From: Polyangia bacterium
Lineage (GTDB): Bacteria; Myxococcota_A; Polyangia; Nannocystales; Nannocystaceae
NCBI GenBank assembly: GCA_030430565.1
Contig: JAUIKS010000046.1
Span: 27,354-91,353 of the forward strand
Length of the DNA stretch: 64,000 nucleotides
Reading direction: 5' to 3'
Part shown: positions 1 to 7,638 of the stretch, in pieces
Position numbering within the stretch: position 1 is the first letter of the stretch
How the letters are laid out: every line of letters starts with the position of its first letter
Translations under genes and position numbers: made by a program
The notes under the pieces: generated by a model
What the model was told of the DNA's origin: nothing
Database searches by the model: none
Seen by the model: the letters and a program-made list of their open reading frames with translations, nothing else

Positions 1-351
1 GAGCCGGCGCAGCGCCGGCGCGAGCGCCTCGACGGGCTCGTCTTGATCGAGGTACTCAATGAACAGCCGCGCCGCGCCGCGGTCGTCGAGGTGACGGGCG
101 AGCTCGAGCGGGTCTCCGGGATCGCGCAGCGTCGTGATGCCGGAGAGCGGCGCGACGCGACCGGCGCGGATCGGCAGGTAGGGGATGATCGTCGACGAGC
201 GCCGGCAGGCGGCGTCGCCGGACGACACGCCGGGGGCGCCCTGCTCAGGAGCCGACGAGGTGTCGTGGGCCGCGTGCGCGGAGTACCTGAAGCGGCCAGG
301 TCGAGGCGCGCGCGCGTCTCGGGTGGGTTGCGAGGTGTGACTATATTTCAT
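1..351 (-). CDS. HisF/HisA-like (beta/alpha)8-barrel protein, partial (C-terminus off window)
   Basis: The reading frame runs off the left edge without a stop. From about residue 56 it reads STIIPYLPIRAGRVAPLSG, then TTLRDPGDPLELARHLDDRG and ARLFIEYLDQDEP. This follows the start of HisF/HisA (IIPCLDVKDGRVVKG, then LRDAGDPVELA, then VFLDI), the cyclase and isomerase of histidine synthesis. In HisF the LD of CLDVKDG holds the catalytic Asp; here the aligned residue is Pro, and the later Asp of KDG is Ala, so normal HisF chemistry is doubtful. ATG at 351 is the longest in-frame start and GTG at 228 lies closer to the homology; neither has a clear Shine-Dalgarno. Without the rest of the gene the function cannot be settled. 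Confidence 0.5.
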   Translation of the reverse strand, partial: MKYSHTSQPTRDARAPRPGRFRYSAHAAHDTSSAPEQGAPGVSSGDAACRRSSTIIPYLPIRAGRVAPLSGITTLRDPGDPLELARHLDDRGAARLFIEYLDQDEPVEALAPALRRL

Positions 352-725
352 TGCACTACAGGGCGTTCGCGCGCTGGCTCGCGCTCGCGTCAGGCTCCCA
401 TTCAAATGCAATGCTCGTGCCGCTCGAGCGACCGCGGCCACGGGGTCCTGGGAGCGCGTTGTGAGCTCCTCAGACCGGAAGAGACCGGAAAAATTTGGTC
501 GACGACGCCCGCTGGTCTGGTGATCTGCCGCGTCGCGGCGCTACGCACGTGTGCGTTCGGGCCGGGGCGGGCGAGCGCACGCTGGTCGAGCGCGCCCATG
601 GTTCGACGGGAGGTTGTGCGTGCAACGTCGGCGAGGGGGGGCGGCGTCGGTGCATGGAGGCGCGCTTGCGTCCGGGTCCTACATGTGGTGAGTAGCGATC
701 GCGGCGTGGTCCGCAGGAGAGAAGC
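352..725. other. Intergenic region upstream of the nucleoside phosphorylase gene
   Basis: I find no convincing gene here. The stretch lies between a gene reading left and one reading right, so it should hold both promoters. A tandem AGACCGGA repeat occurs around 474-486 next to a short AT-rich run (AAAAATTT). A good Shine-Dalgarno (AGGAGAG) ends a few bases before the ATG at 726. Confidence 0.5.
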
Positions 726-1571
726 ATGGGGCAGGAGCACGACGAGCAGACAACGATGTACGCGCAGGTGCGCGAGGCGGCGGAGTACGTGACGCGGGCG
801 ATCGCGCCCCGCCGGCCCGCGCTCGGCTTGATCCTCGGCTCCGGCCTCGGCGCGTTCGCGGACTCGCTCGAGGACGCGGCGCGCGTGCCCTTCGGCGAGA
901 TCCCGGGCTTCGCCAGCAGCGGCGTCGTCGGGCACGCCGGTCGCATGGTCGCGGGGACATGTAAGGGCGTGCCCGTGCTCGCGATGCAGGGCCGCGTGCA
1001 CTGCTACGAGGGGCACCCCATGGCCCGCGTCGTGCTCCCGGCGCGGGCGATGATCAGCGCCGGCTGCCGCGCGCTGATCATCACGAACTCGGCGGGGGGG
1101 ATCCGCGACAGCTACACGCCCGGCGACCTCGTCGTGATCTCCGATCACGTCAACATGCTCGGCCAGAACCCGCTCGTCGGCGCCAACGAGGAGCGCTTCG
1201 GCCCGCGCTTCCCGGACATGACGACGGCCTACGATCCCGAGCTGCGCGCGCTCGCGCGCGAGTGCGGGCGCGAGCTCGGCCTCGAGCTGCAGGAGGGCGT
1301 GTACGCGGCGCTGCTCGGGCCGAGCTACGAGACGCCGGCGGAGATCCGGATGCTGCGCGCGATGGGAGCTGACCTCGCGGGCATGTCGACCGTGCCGGAG
1401 GTGATCGCCGCGCGTCACATGGGCGCCCGCGTGCTCGGGATCTCGTGCGTGACGAACAAGGCCGCCGGCCTCGCGGGGCCGCTCTCGCACGATGAGGTCA
1501 CGGAGGTGGCGACGCGCGTGCGCACCACCTTTATCGGCCTGCTCGAGCGAGTGATCGCGCGGCTCGCGTAG
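726..1571 (+). CDS. Purine nucleoside phosphorylase (trimeric, NP-II type)
   Basis: This cytosolic enzyme splits purine (deoxy)nucleosides with phosphate into free base and (deoxy)ribose-1-phosphate. The 281-residue length fits the trimeric PNP family. Visible landmarks are the phosphate-binding LGLILGSGLGAF (about 33-44), GRVHCYEGH (about 90-98), TNSAGGI, the substrate region LLGPSYETPAEIRML, MSTVPEVIAARH and the base-binding SCVTNKAAG near the C-terminus. ATG at 726 has AGGAGAG just upstream. The deoC-aldehyde dehydrogenase operon at 10.9-14.2 kb would take its deoxyribose product further, with a phosphopentomutase elsewhere. The TAG stop is the first three bases of a REP-like repeat. A 20-bp palindrome-family copy lies inside the gene at 943-962. 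Confidence 0.95.
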   Translation: MGQEHDEQTTMYAQVREAAEYVTRAIAPRRPALGLILGSGLGAFADSLEDAARVPFGEIPGFASSGVVGHAGRMVAGTCKGVPVLAMQGRVHCYEGHPMARVVLPARAMISAGCRALIITNSAGGIRDSYTPGDLVVISDHVNMLGQNPLVGANEERFGPRFPDMTTAYDPELRALARECGRELGLELQEGVYAALLGPSYETPAEIRMLRAMGADLAGMSTVPEVIAARHMGARVLGISCVTNKAAGLAGPLSHDEVTEVATRVRTTFIGLLERVIARLA

Positions 1572-1595
1572 GAGCGCGCCTGAGTCGTCCGCGCG
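1569..1595 (+). repeat. Degenerate copy of the stop-codon-donating REP/MITE-like repeat
   Basis: TAGGAGCGCGCCTGAGTCGT and the following CCGCGCG match the first 27 bases of the better copies at 54869 and 47031 with few changes. As there, the first TAG is the stop codon of the upstream gene. The rest of the element is not recognisable, so this is a remnant or a half-element. Confidence 0.5.
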
Positions 1596-1626
1596 CGAGG
1601 GTACACTCCGGGCGCTCGGGTGACCC

Positions 1627-4017
1627 ATGAAGCACACCACGCCGCTGCCCCTCCTCGCGCTGCCCCTGCTGATCGCGAGCTGCGACTCGCTCGAGCTCGA
1701 CGCGACGTCGCGTTCGGTTGAGCGCGCCGGAGCGGTGTCAGAGGCGCGCCGCGTCGTGGTCACGCTCGGCGACGCCTCGCGCTCGGCGGTGCTCGCGCTG
1801 CTGCGCGCGGAGGAGGTCGTCGTCGAGGCGCCGCTCGGGCGCGACGCGTACCTCGTGAGCCGACCGCCGGGCGCGTCGGCGGAGCGCGCGGTCACGCGGA
1901 TCACTCGGCTCGGCGCGCGCGTCGAGCCCTACCTCGGCGCAGAAAAGCTGGACCCTGCGCTTTTGGACATATCGAGAGACTCGCGCGAGGCGGTGATCCT
2001 GGTCGTTAACCTGTTCGCCGATGTCGATCTCGAGGCGTTCGCGGCGTCGCTGCGGGCGCGGGGCGCGACGCCCCTCGGCGTCGGCCGAGGCCCGCGCTTC
2101 TCTCGCGTCACGCTGCGCGGGCCCGCGCGCGAGCAGCTCGCGCTCGCCGAGTCGCTCGCGCGCCGCGACGAGGTGGCGTGGATCGGGAAGCGGCGGCCGC
2201 GGCGGCTGCTCAACGGCACGTCGGTGTGGGTCGGGCAGTCGGGCCTCGAGGACGACTCGACGCCGATCTTCGACCAGGGGCTGCGCGGCGAGGGCCAGAT
2301 CATCGGCTTCCTCGACACGGGGATCGACATCGACCACTGCGCGTTTCGGGACGAGGGCGGCCTGCCGGCGATCAACGGGGTCGGCGAGACCGCGGTCGAC
2401 ATGGCGCGCCGCAAGGTCATCGCGGTCGACTTCCTCTGGGAGCAGGATGACCCCGAGGACATCAGCGACTGGGATGACAACGGCCACGGGACCCACGTCG
2501 GCGGGACGCTGGCGGGCGACATGAGCCCCTACGGCGAGCACAACAACCACGACGGCATGGCGCCGGCGGCGAAGCTCGTCGTCCAGGACGGCGGCTTCGG
2601 GGTCGACGACTGCGCGGACATGCCGGCGCTCGGCTGCCCGGTCGTCGATCTCCACTTCGTGTTCGAGCAGGCCTACGAGCAGGGCGCGCGCGTGCACCAG
2701 AACTCGTGGGGCGACAACGAGAACTCGCCCTTCAAGTCGGTCTACACCGACGGCTCGCAGGACGCCGACGAGTTCATGTGGGCGCACCCCGAGTTCTTGC
2801 TCGTGTTCTCGGCCGGCAACGACGGGCCGGCGCCCTACACCGTGCTGGGGCCGGCGACGGGCAAGAACGTGCTGAGCGTGGGCGCGACGCGGCGGGCCGG
2901 CGAGGCCGGCGCGGTGCCGGGCTTCTCGTCGCGCGGGCCGACCGACGACGGTCGCCTCAAGCCGGACGTCACCTTCCCCGGCGTACAGATCCGCTCGGCC
3001 GCGACCGACGGCGACATCGAGACCGACAACTGCGAGAACCAGGCGCTCTCGGGGACCTCGATGTCCGGGCCCGGCGCGACCGGGATGGCCGCGCTCGCGC
3101 GGCAGTACTACACGGAGGGCTTCTATCCCGAGGGCGAGGCGAGCCCCGGCGACGGCTTCACGCCCTCGGCCGCGCTGCTCAAGGCGACCTTGATCAGCTC
3201 GGCGCGCAGCATGGAGAACGAAGACGCGCCGGCGCCCTCGAGCGATCAGGGCTGGGGCCGTGTGACCCTCGACGACGCGCTGCACTTCGCGGGCGAGACC
3301 AGCCGGCTGTTCGTCGACGACGACGCCGAGGGCTTCACAGATGAGTCGGACGAGGCGATCGAGTACGCGGTCGAGGTAGCGAGCGCCGACGCGCCGCTGC
3401 GCGCGACGCTGGTGTGGACCGACTACCCGTCGGTGCCGATGGCCGCGCAGCACCTGGTCAACGACCTCGACCTGACGCTCACGGGGCCTGGCGGCGAGCT
3501 GCTGGGCAACGTGTTCGAAGCCGGCGAGTCGGTCGCGGGCGGTGAGCCCGATCGCGTCAACAACGTCGAGCAGATCATGATCGAGGCGCCCGCGCCCGGT
3601 GGCTACACCCTGCGCGTGCGCGCCGACGCGATCCCGATGGGGCCGCAGCCCTTCGCGCTGGTGCTGCGCGGCGATCTGAGCGCCGAGAAGCTCGAGCCCG
3701 AGGTCGGGGAGACGGAGACGGGCACGGAGACGGGGAGCGGCGAGTCCGACACGACGGGCGGCTCGACGGGCGGCTCGACCGGTGAGGGGCCGACGACGAG
3801 CGGCGCCGCGAGCACGAGCGCGGGGCCGACGGGGGACGACGCGACGGGCGACGACACGAGCGCGGGCGACTCGACATCGGAGGCCGAGACGGACTCCGGC
3901 ACGGACGGGGGCGGCGGGCTCGATGAGGAGGGCTGCGGCTGTCGAAGCGGGCACCCTGGGGCCGGCGCGTGGTGGAGCTTGCTGCTCCCGCTGGCGCTTC
4001 GGCGGCGGCGCGCGTGA
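1627..4017 (+). CDS. Subtilisin-like (S8) serine protease lipoprotein with MYXO-CTERM-type tail
   Basis: A 796-residue exported protease. The N-terminus is a lipoprotein signal ending LLIASC (C19). A propeptide-like region covers about 40-195. The S8 catalytic set is complete: Asp230 (FLDTGIDIDH), His287 (NGHGTHVGGT), oxyanion Asn398 (SAGNDGP) and Ser478 (SGTSMSGPG). A beta-sandwich domain at about 570-680 (WTDYPS, NDLDLTLTGPGG) resembles those that often follow myxobacterial S8 domains. Next comes a Thr/Gly/Ser/Asp linker, then a MYXO-CTERM-like end: GCGCRSG, a hydrophobic stretch and an Arg cluster. Having both a lipobox and a C-terminal sorting tail is unusual; one may be vestigial. It is probably anchored at the surface or outer membrane and acts on extracellular protein. 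The ATG start lacks a strong Shine-Dalgarno. Confidence 0.93.
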   Translation: MKHTTPLPLLALPLLIASCDSLELDATSRSVERAGAVSEARRVVVTLGDASRSAVLALLRAEEVVVEAPLGRDAYLVSRPPGASAERAVTRITRLGARVEPYLGAEKLDPALLDISRDSREAVILVVNLFADVDLEAFAASLRARGATPLGVGRGPRFSRVTLRGPAREQLALAESLARRDEVAWIGKRRPRRLLNGTSVWVGQSGLEDDSTPIFDQGLRGEGQIIGFLDTGIDIDHCAFRDEGGLPAINGVGETAVDMARRKVIAVDFLWEQDDPEDISDWDDNGHGTHVGGTLAGDMSPYGEHNNHDGMAPAAKLVVQDGGFGVDDCADMPALGCPVVDLHFVFEQAYEQGARVHQNSWGDNENSPFKSVYTDGSQDADEFMWAHPEFLLVFSAGNDGPAPYTVLGPATGKNVLSVGATRRAGEAGAVPGFSSRGPTDDGRLKPDVTFPGVQIRSAATDGDIETDNCENQALSGTSMSGPGATGMAALARQYYTEGFYPEGEASPGDGFTPSAALLKATLISSARSMENEDAPAPSSDQGWGRVTLDDALHFAGETSRLFVDDDAEGFTDESDEAIEYAVEVASADAPLRATLVWTDYPSVPMAAQHLVNDLDLTLTGPGGELLGNVFEAGESVAGGEPDRVNNVEQIMIEAPAPGGYTLRVRADAIPMGPQPFALVLRGDLSAEKLEPEVGETETGTETGSGESDTTGGSTGGSTGEGPTTSGAASTSAGPTGDDATGDDTSAGDSTSEAETDSGTDGGGGLDEEGCGCRSGHPGAGAWWSLLLPLALRRRRA

Positions 4018-4029
4018 TACTCAGCGCGT

Positions 4030-4662
4030 ATGCAGCGACGAGTCACCGCGGCGTCGCTCGCGGCCGCCTACGCGAGCACCCGCGAGGTCTACGAGATCGC
4101 GGCGGCGGGCTTTGACGCCCGTCGGCCGCGCGTGCTGTACGAACGGCGCTGGCTCGACAAGCTGCTCGCGCGGCTGCGCCCGGGGCCGCGCGTCGTCGAG
4201 CTCGGCTGCGGCGCTGGTGATCCGATCGCCGGCTACCTGCTCGCCCAGGGCTGTGACTACGTGGGGGTCGACTACTCGGCGCCCATGCTGGCGCTGGCGC
4301 GGGCGCGGTTTCCCGACGCGCGGTGGCGGCTCGGCGATATGCGGGATCCGGCCGTGCCTGGCGAGCGCTTCGACGCCGTGCTCTCGTGGGACGGCTCCTT
4401 CCATCTGTCGATCGAGGAGCAGCGAGAGCTGCTCGCGCGACTCCCAGGGATGCTCACCCCGCGCGGCGCCGTGCTGCTCACCATCGGCGATCGCGAGGGG
4501 GCGCTGCTCGGGACCGTCGAGGGCCGGGCGGTGTATCACGCGAGCCTCGACCCTGGGGAGTATCGAGAGCGCCTGAGCTCGCTCGGCTTCGTCGACGTTG
4601 AGCTCCTCCTGCGTGACCCGAGCTGCGACGAGCACTCGCTGCTCCTGGCCTCGCGCGGGTGA
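4030..4662 (+). CDS. Class I SAM-dependent methyltransferase
   Basis: A 210-residue protein with a single Rossmann-type methyltransferase domain. Motif I is VVELGCGAGDP (about 55-65). The acidic residue after strand 2 is in VGVDYSAPML, and post-motif features include WRLGDMRDP and FDAVLSWDGSFHLS. The fold is that of small-molecule methyltransferases, but the substrate cannot be read from the sequence. The gene starts 12 bp after the protease stop and may be co-transcribed with it. It faces the sensor kinase gene tail to tail, with about 70 bp between the stops. Confidence 0.85.
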   Translation: MQRRVTAASLAAAYASTREVYEIAAAGFDARRPRVLYERRWLDKLLARLRPGPRVVELGCGAGDPIAGYLLAQGCDYVGVDYSAPMLALARARFPDARWRLGDMRDPAVPGERFDAVLSWDGSFHLSIEEQRELLARLPGMLTPRGAVLLTIGDREGALLGTVEGRAVYHASLDPGEYRERLSSLGFVDVELLLRDPSCDEHSLLLASRG

Positions 4663-4731
4663 GCTCGGCGCGGGGACGAGGCGATTCACCCGCCCCGGCC
4701 GCGCCGGAGGAAACCTGTCCCTCCGCGCTAG

Positions 4732-6072
4732 TTACACCGAGGGCCGCAGGGGGAAGCGCAGGCGCACCGTGGTGCCCTCGCCCGGGCGCGACTCGATGTT
4801 GATCGAGCCGCCGAGCTGGCGCAGGTGCGCGCGCGCGAGGTACAGGCCCAGGCCCATGCCGCGGCCCTCGGCCTTGGTCGAGAAGAACGGGTTGAAGGCG
4901 CGCTCGCGGGCCTCGGAGGTCATGCCCGCGCCGTCGTCGACGACCTCGACCGCGGCGGAGGAGTCGTCGACGTCGAAGCGGATCACGACGCCGCGGGCCC
5001 CGTCGCGCTCGCGGCAGGCCTCGGCCGCGTTGGAGACCAGCTCCCGCAGGATCTGACCGATGACCTCGCGGGGCTGGGTGAGCTTCGCGCGGGGCGTGAC
5101 GGTCGGCGCGAACACGACGCGGGCGCGCACGGTGCCGGCGGCGACGCGCAGCTCGTCCTCGAGCTCGCGCAGCGACCACGGGGTCTCGACGCGCCCGAGC
5201 TGGGGCACGCGCAGCTCCGGCGAGGCCATCTGGTGAATGATGTGCTTGCAGCGCAGCAGCTCCTGCTTGATCGTCGTGATCGCGTCGTCGCGCTCCTCGA
5301 GCTCCATGTAGTTGATGTCGCCGACGAGCGCGGCGATGGTCCCCAGCGGCGAGCCGAGCTCGTGCGCGGCCCCGGCCGCGAGCGTGCCGAGGGCGGCGAG
5401 GTTGTGGTCTTGCAGCGCCTCGACGTGCAGGCGCGCGAGCTCGACGCGCTGACGCTCGAGCGAGAGCGCGATGCGGTGCACGAAGTAGGTCACGAACGCG
5501 CCGGCCATGCCGAAGGCGACCCACATCCCGCGGATCCGCATCGTCAGCGAGTCGGTCGCGTGCGCCATCGCGTCGAGCGTGCCGCTGGCGAGCAGCAGCA
5601 GCGCGGCGAAGCCGAGCAGGCAGTAGGCGGCGAGCGCCCAGGTCCAGCGCGGCGAGATCTGGGTCGCCAGCGTGATCGGCACGAACAGCATCATCGTGAA
5701 GGGGTTCGCGGCGCCGCCCGAGAGCGCGAGCAGGGCGGTCAGCGCGGTCGCGTCGATCAGCAGGTGCGCGCCGGCGATGTTGGCGGTCGCGCGACCTGAC
5801 CGAAGGATCCAGTGTTGGGTAGCGAGGTTCAGCGCGATGAGCACGAGCATCACCGCCGCGGTGCCGCGCGGCTCGGGCGGGGGCGGGAACCAGCTGATCA
5901 GCCACCGCCAGGCCGCCGGGTGCACGAGCTGCACGGTCCAGCCGAGCGCGATCAGGCCCAGGAGCACCCAACGCGCGACCACGAAGGTCCGCAGCGCGAT
6001 GCTGGCGGAGTCGTCTTCACGCCGCAGCTGGGCCTGAGACCCGGCGGGATCCGGCGAGCGCGCGCGCAGCAC
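4732..6072 (-). CDS. RegB/PrrB-type redox-sensing membrane histidine kinase
   Basis: A 446-residue kinase. Several hydrophobic spans lie between about 28 and 205. The loop GGAANPF (119-125) matches the GGxxNPF quinone-binding heptapeptide of RegB. The dimerisation motif LAALGTLAAGAAHELGSPLG is the RegB-type H-box, with phospho-acceptor His237. Cys275 (ELLRCKHII) lies 38 residues later, about where RegB carries its redox-active Cys. A HATPase domain follows (ELVSNAAEAC, DDGAGM, GMGLGLYLA). It is inferred to read the ubiquinone pool or redox state and to phosphorylate a RegA-like regulator, but none is encoded nearby. GTG at 6072 is chosen because the frame above it is a shadow of the PepSY gene and has no homology. 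It lies 89 bp downstream of that gene and may share its operon. Confidence 0.9.
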   Translation of the reverse strand: MLRARSPDPAGSQAQLRREDDSASIALRTFVVARWVLLGLIALGWTVQLVHPAAWRWLISWFPPPPEPRGTAAVMLVLIALNLATQHWILRSGRATANIAGAHLLIDATALTALLALSGGAANPFTMMLFVPITLATQISPRWTWALAAYCLLGFAALLLLASGTLDAMAHATDSLTMRIRGMWVAFGMAGAFVTYFVHRIALSLERQRVELARLHVEALQDHNLAALGTLAAGAAHELGSPLGTIAALVGDINYMELEERDDAITTIKQELLRCKHIIHQMASPELRVPQLGRVETPWSLRELEDELRVAAGTVRARVVFAPTVTPRAKLTQPREVIGQILRELVSNAAEACRERDGARGVVIRFDVDDSSAAVEVVDDGAGMTSEARERAFNPFFSTKAEGRGMGLGLYLARAHLRQLGGSINIESRPGEGTTVRLRFPLRPSV

Positions 6073-6161
6073 GGAGTCCAGAGTAGCGGGCGGACGTCGC
6101 CGATCAACGCCGCTGCGGCGAACCGTCGCGCTCGGGCGCCGCGGCGCTCGGCGTGCCGAAG

Positions 6162-6866
6162 CTAGCCCCTCGATGACTGCCGCCGCCCGGGCCCGCGCCC
6201 CTCGCGGAGGCGCTGGCGAGCTGTCCTTCGGAGCAGGGGCGCGAAGAACAGCGCTAGGCCGGCGGCGGCGAGCAGCGCGACGCCGGCGAGCAAGAGCAGC
6301 GGGATGACGCGGTCGAGCGCGGGCGCGCCGGTCCACTGCCCGTAGTGCAGCCGGTACAGCCAGTCGACGCGCGCCGTGTCGGCGCCGCGCTGCCGCAGCG
6401 AGCCGTCGCGTCGATCGACGCGCACGACGACGTCGCCGGGGCCGTCCATGAACAGCTCGAGGTGATCTTCGTGCAGCTCGCGGCGCGCGGGCGCGCCGTA
6501 GCGCTGACGGTGGGGGCTGCGGGCGATCGCGTCGACGGCGAGGCGCTCGGCCTGCTCCGCGCTGAGCGGCGACAGCGGCGATCCGTCCATCGCGTTCAGG
6601 AGCGCGCGCGTCTTCTCGACGCGGACCCGGTAGACCGGCCCGAGCGCGGTCGACAGCAGCTCGATCGAGGACGGCGGGGACGCGAGCGCGGCGCGGGCCT
6701 GCGGGAGCGGGAGCGTGTCCGCTGGGAGCGGCGCGCCGGTCGAGATCGAGAGCGTGTCGTAGGCGGGGCCCCAGCCGGGCTTGAGGTGAAACAGCAGCCC
6801 CGTCACCGCCCACACGAAGAACGGCGCGGCGAGCAGGAGGCCGATCCACCGGTGAGCGCGACGCAT
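6162..6866 (-). CDS. PepSY-domain membrane protein
   Basis: A 234-residue protein with a single N-terminal membrane helix (RWIGLLLAAPFFVWAVTGLLFHL), a periplasmic region of about 150 residues and a C-terminal helix (VIPLLLLAGVALLAAAGLALFF). The opening MRRAHRWIGL and the pattern around LYRLHYGQWTG are typical of PepSY-TM proteins, a family found with iron uptake, ferric reductase-like systems and respiratory regulation. ATG at 6866 fits the start of the membrane helix; upstream in-frame sequence looks non-coding. It precedes the RegB-like kinase on the same strand, so a redox or membrane-sensing partnership is plausible but unproven. Confidence 0.8.
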   Translation of the reverse strand: MRRAHRWIGLLLAAPFFVWAVTGLLFHLKPGWGPAYDTLSISTGAPLPADTLPLPQARAALASPPSSIELLSTALGPVYRVRVEKTRALLNAMDGSPLSPLSAEQAERLAVDAIARSPHRQRYGAPARRELHEDHLELFMDGPGDVVVRVDRRDGSLRQRGADTARVDWLYRLHYGQWTGAPALDRVIPLLLLAGVALLAAAGLALFFAPLLRRTARQRLREGRGPGRRQSSRG

Positions 6867-7149
6867 GGCGGGCTCGTACTCGATGCGGCGCGGGCTTTCA
6901 ATTCCGCGCGCGGGATGTTCGAGTAGACAGGTGCTTCGGGGGTCCGCGCTCGCGGCGTCTTCATTGATGGGCGGAGCCCTCGCGGTGTGCCGTGCGCACG
7001 CGTCGCCAGCCCCACGGCTCACCAGGTCTCGCTGAGCCGTCTGCTGACGCGCCGATTGTTACGAGGTTGGCGCGTATCGAAAGTGAAACCCGCGGCGCGA
7101 GGCGGCACAATAGGGGCGCCGTGGTGTTCGCCTGGCGAGGAGCGCGCTT
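6867..7149. promoter_or_regulatory. Divergent control region between the PepSY/RegB-like genes and the molybdenum hydroxylase operon
   Basis: This 283-bp region separates two operons transcribed away from each other. It contains a 20-bp palindrome-family site (6913-6932) 47 bp upstream of the PepSY start, and a more AT-rich patch (around 7055-7085). I cannot assign -35/-10 elements with confidence. GCGAGGAG ends 7 bp before the GTG start at 7150 and should be its ribosome-binding site. Confidence 0.5.
6913..6932 (-). repeat. 20-bp palindrome-family site upstream of the PepSY gene
   Basis: On the minus strand this reads ACCTGTCTACTCGAACATCC. The half-sites are ACCTGTCT and, from the other strand, GGATGTTC, with a 4-bp spacer. 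They match the family consensus ACATGTCC at 6 and 5 of 8 positions. Its place upstream of a start codon suggests a protein-binding site, but this is inference from the recurring pattern only. Confidence 0.4.

Positions 7150-7634
<485 letters not shown>

Positions 7635-7638
<4 letters not shown>

Noticed and set aside
1738..3954. Long minus-strand open frame opposite the S8 protease (and similar long frames at 10699-14367, 17344-21504, 7554-9686)
   Set aside because: These are Arg/Ala/Asp-rich shadows caused by high GC and the third-position bias of the true genes on the other strand; none shows a family motif.
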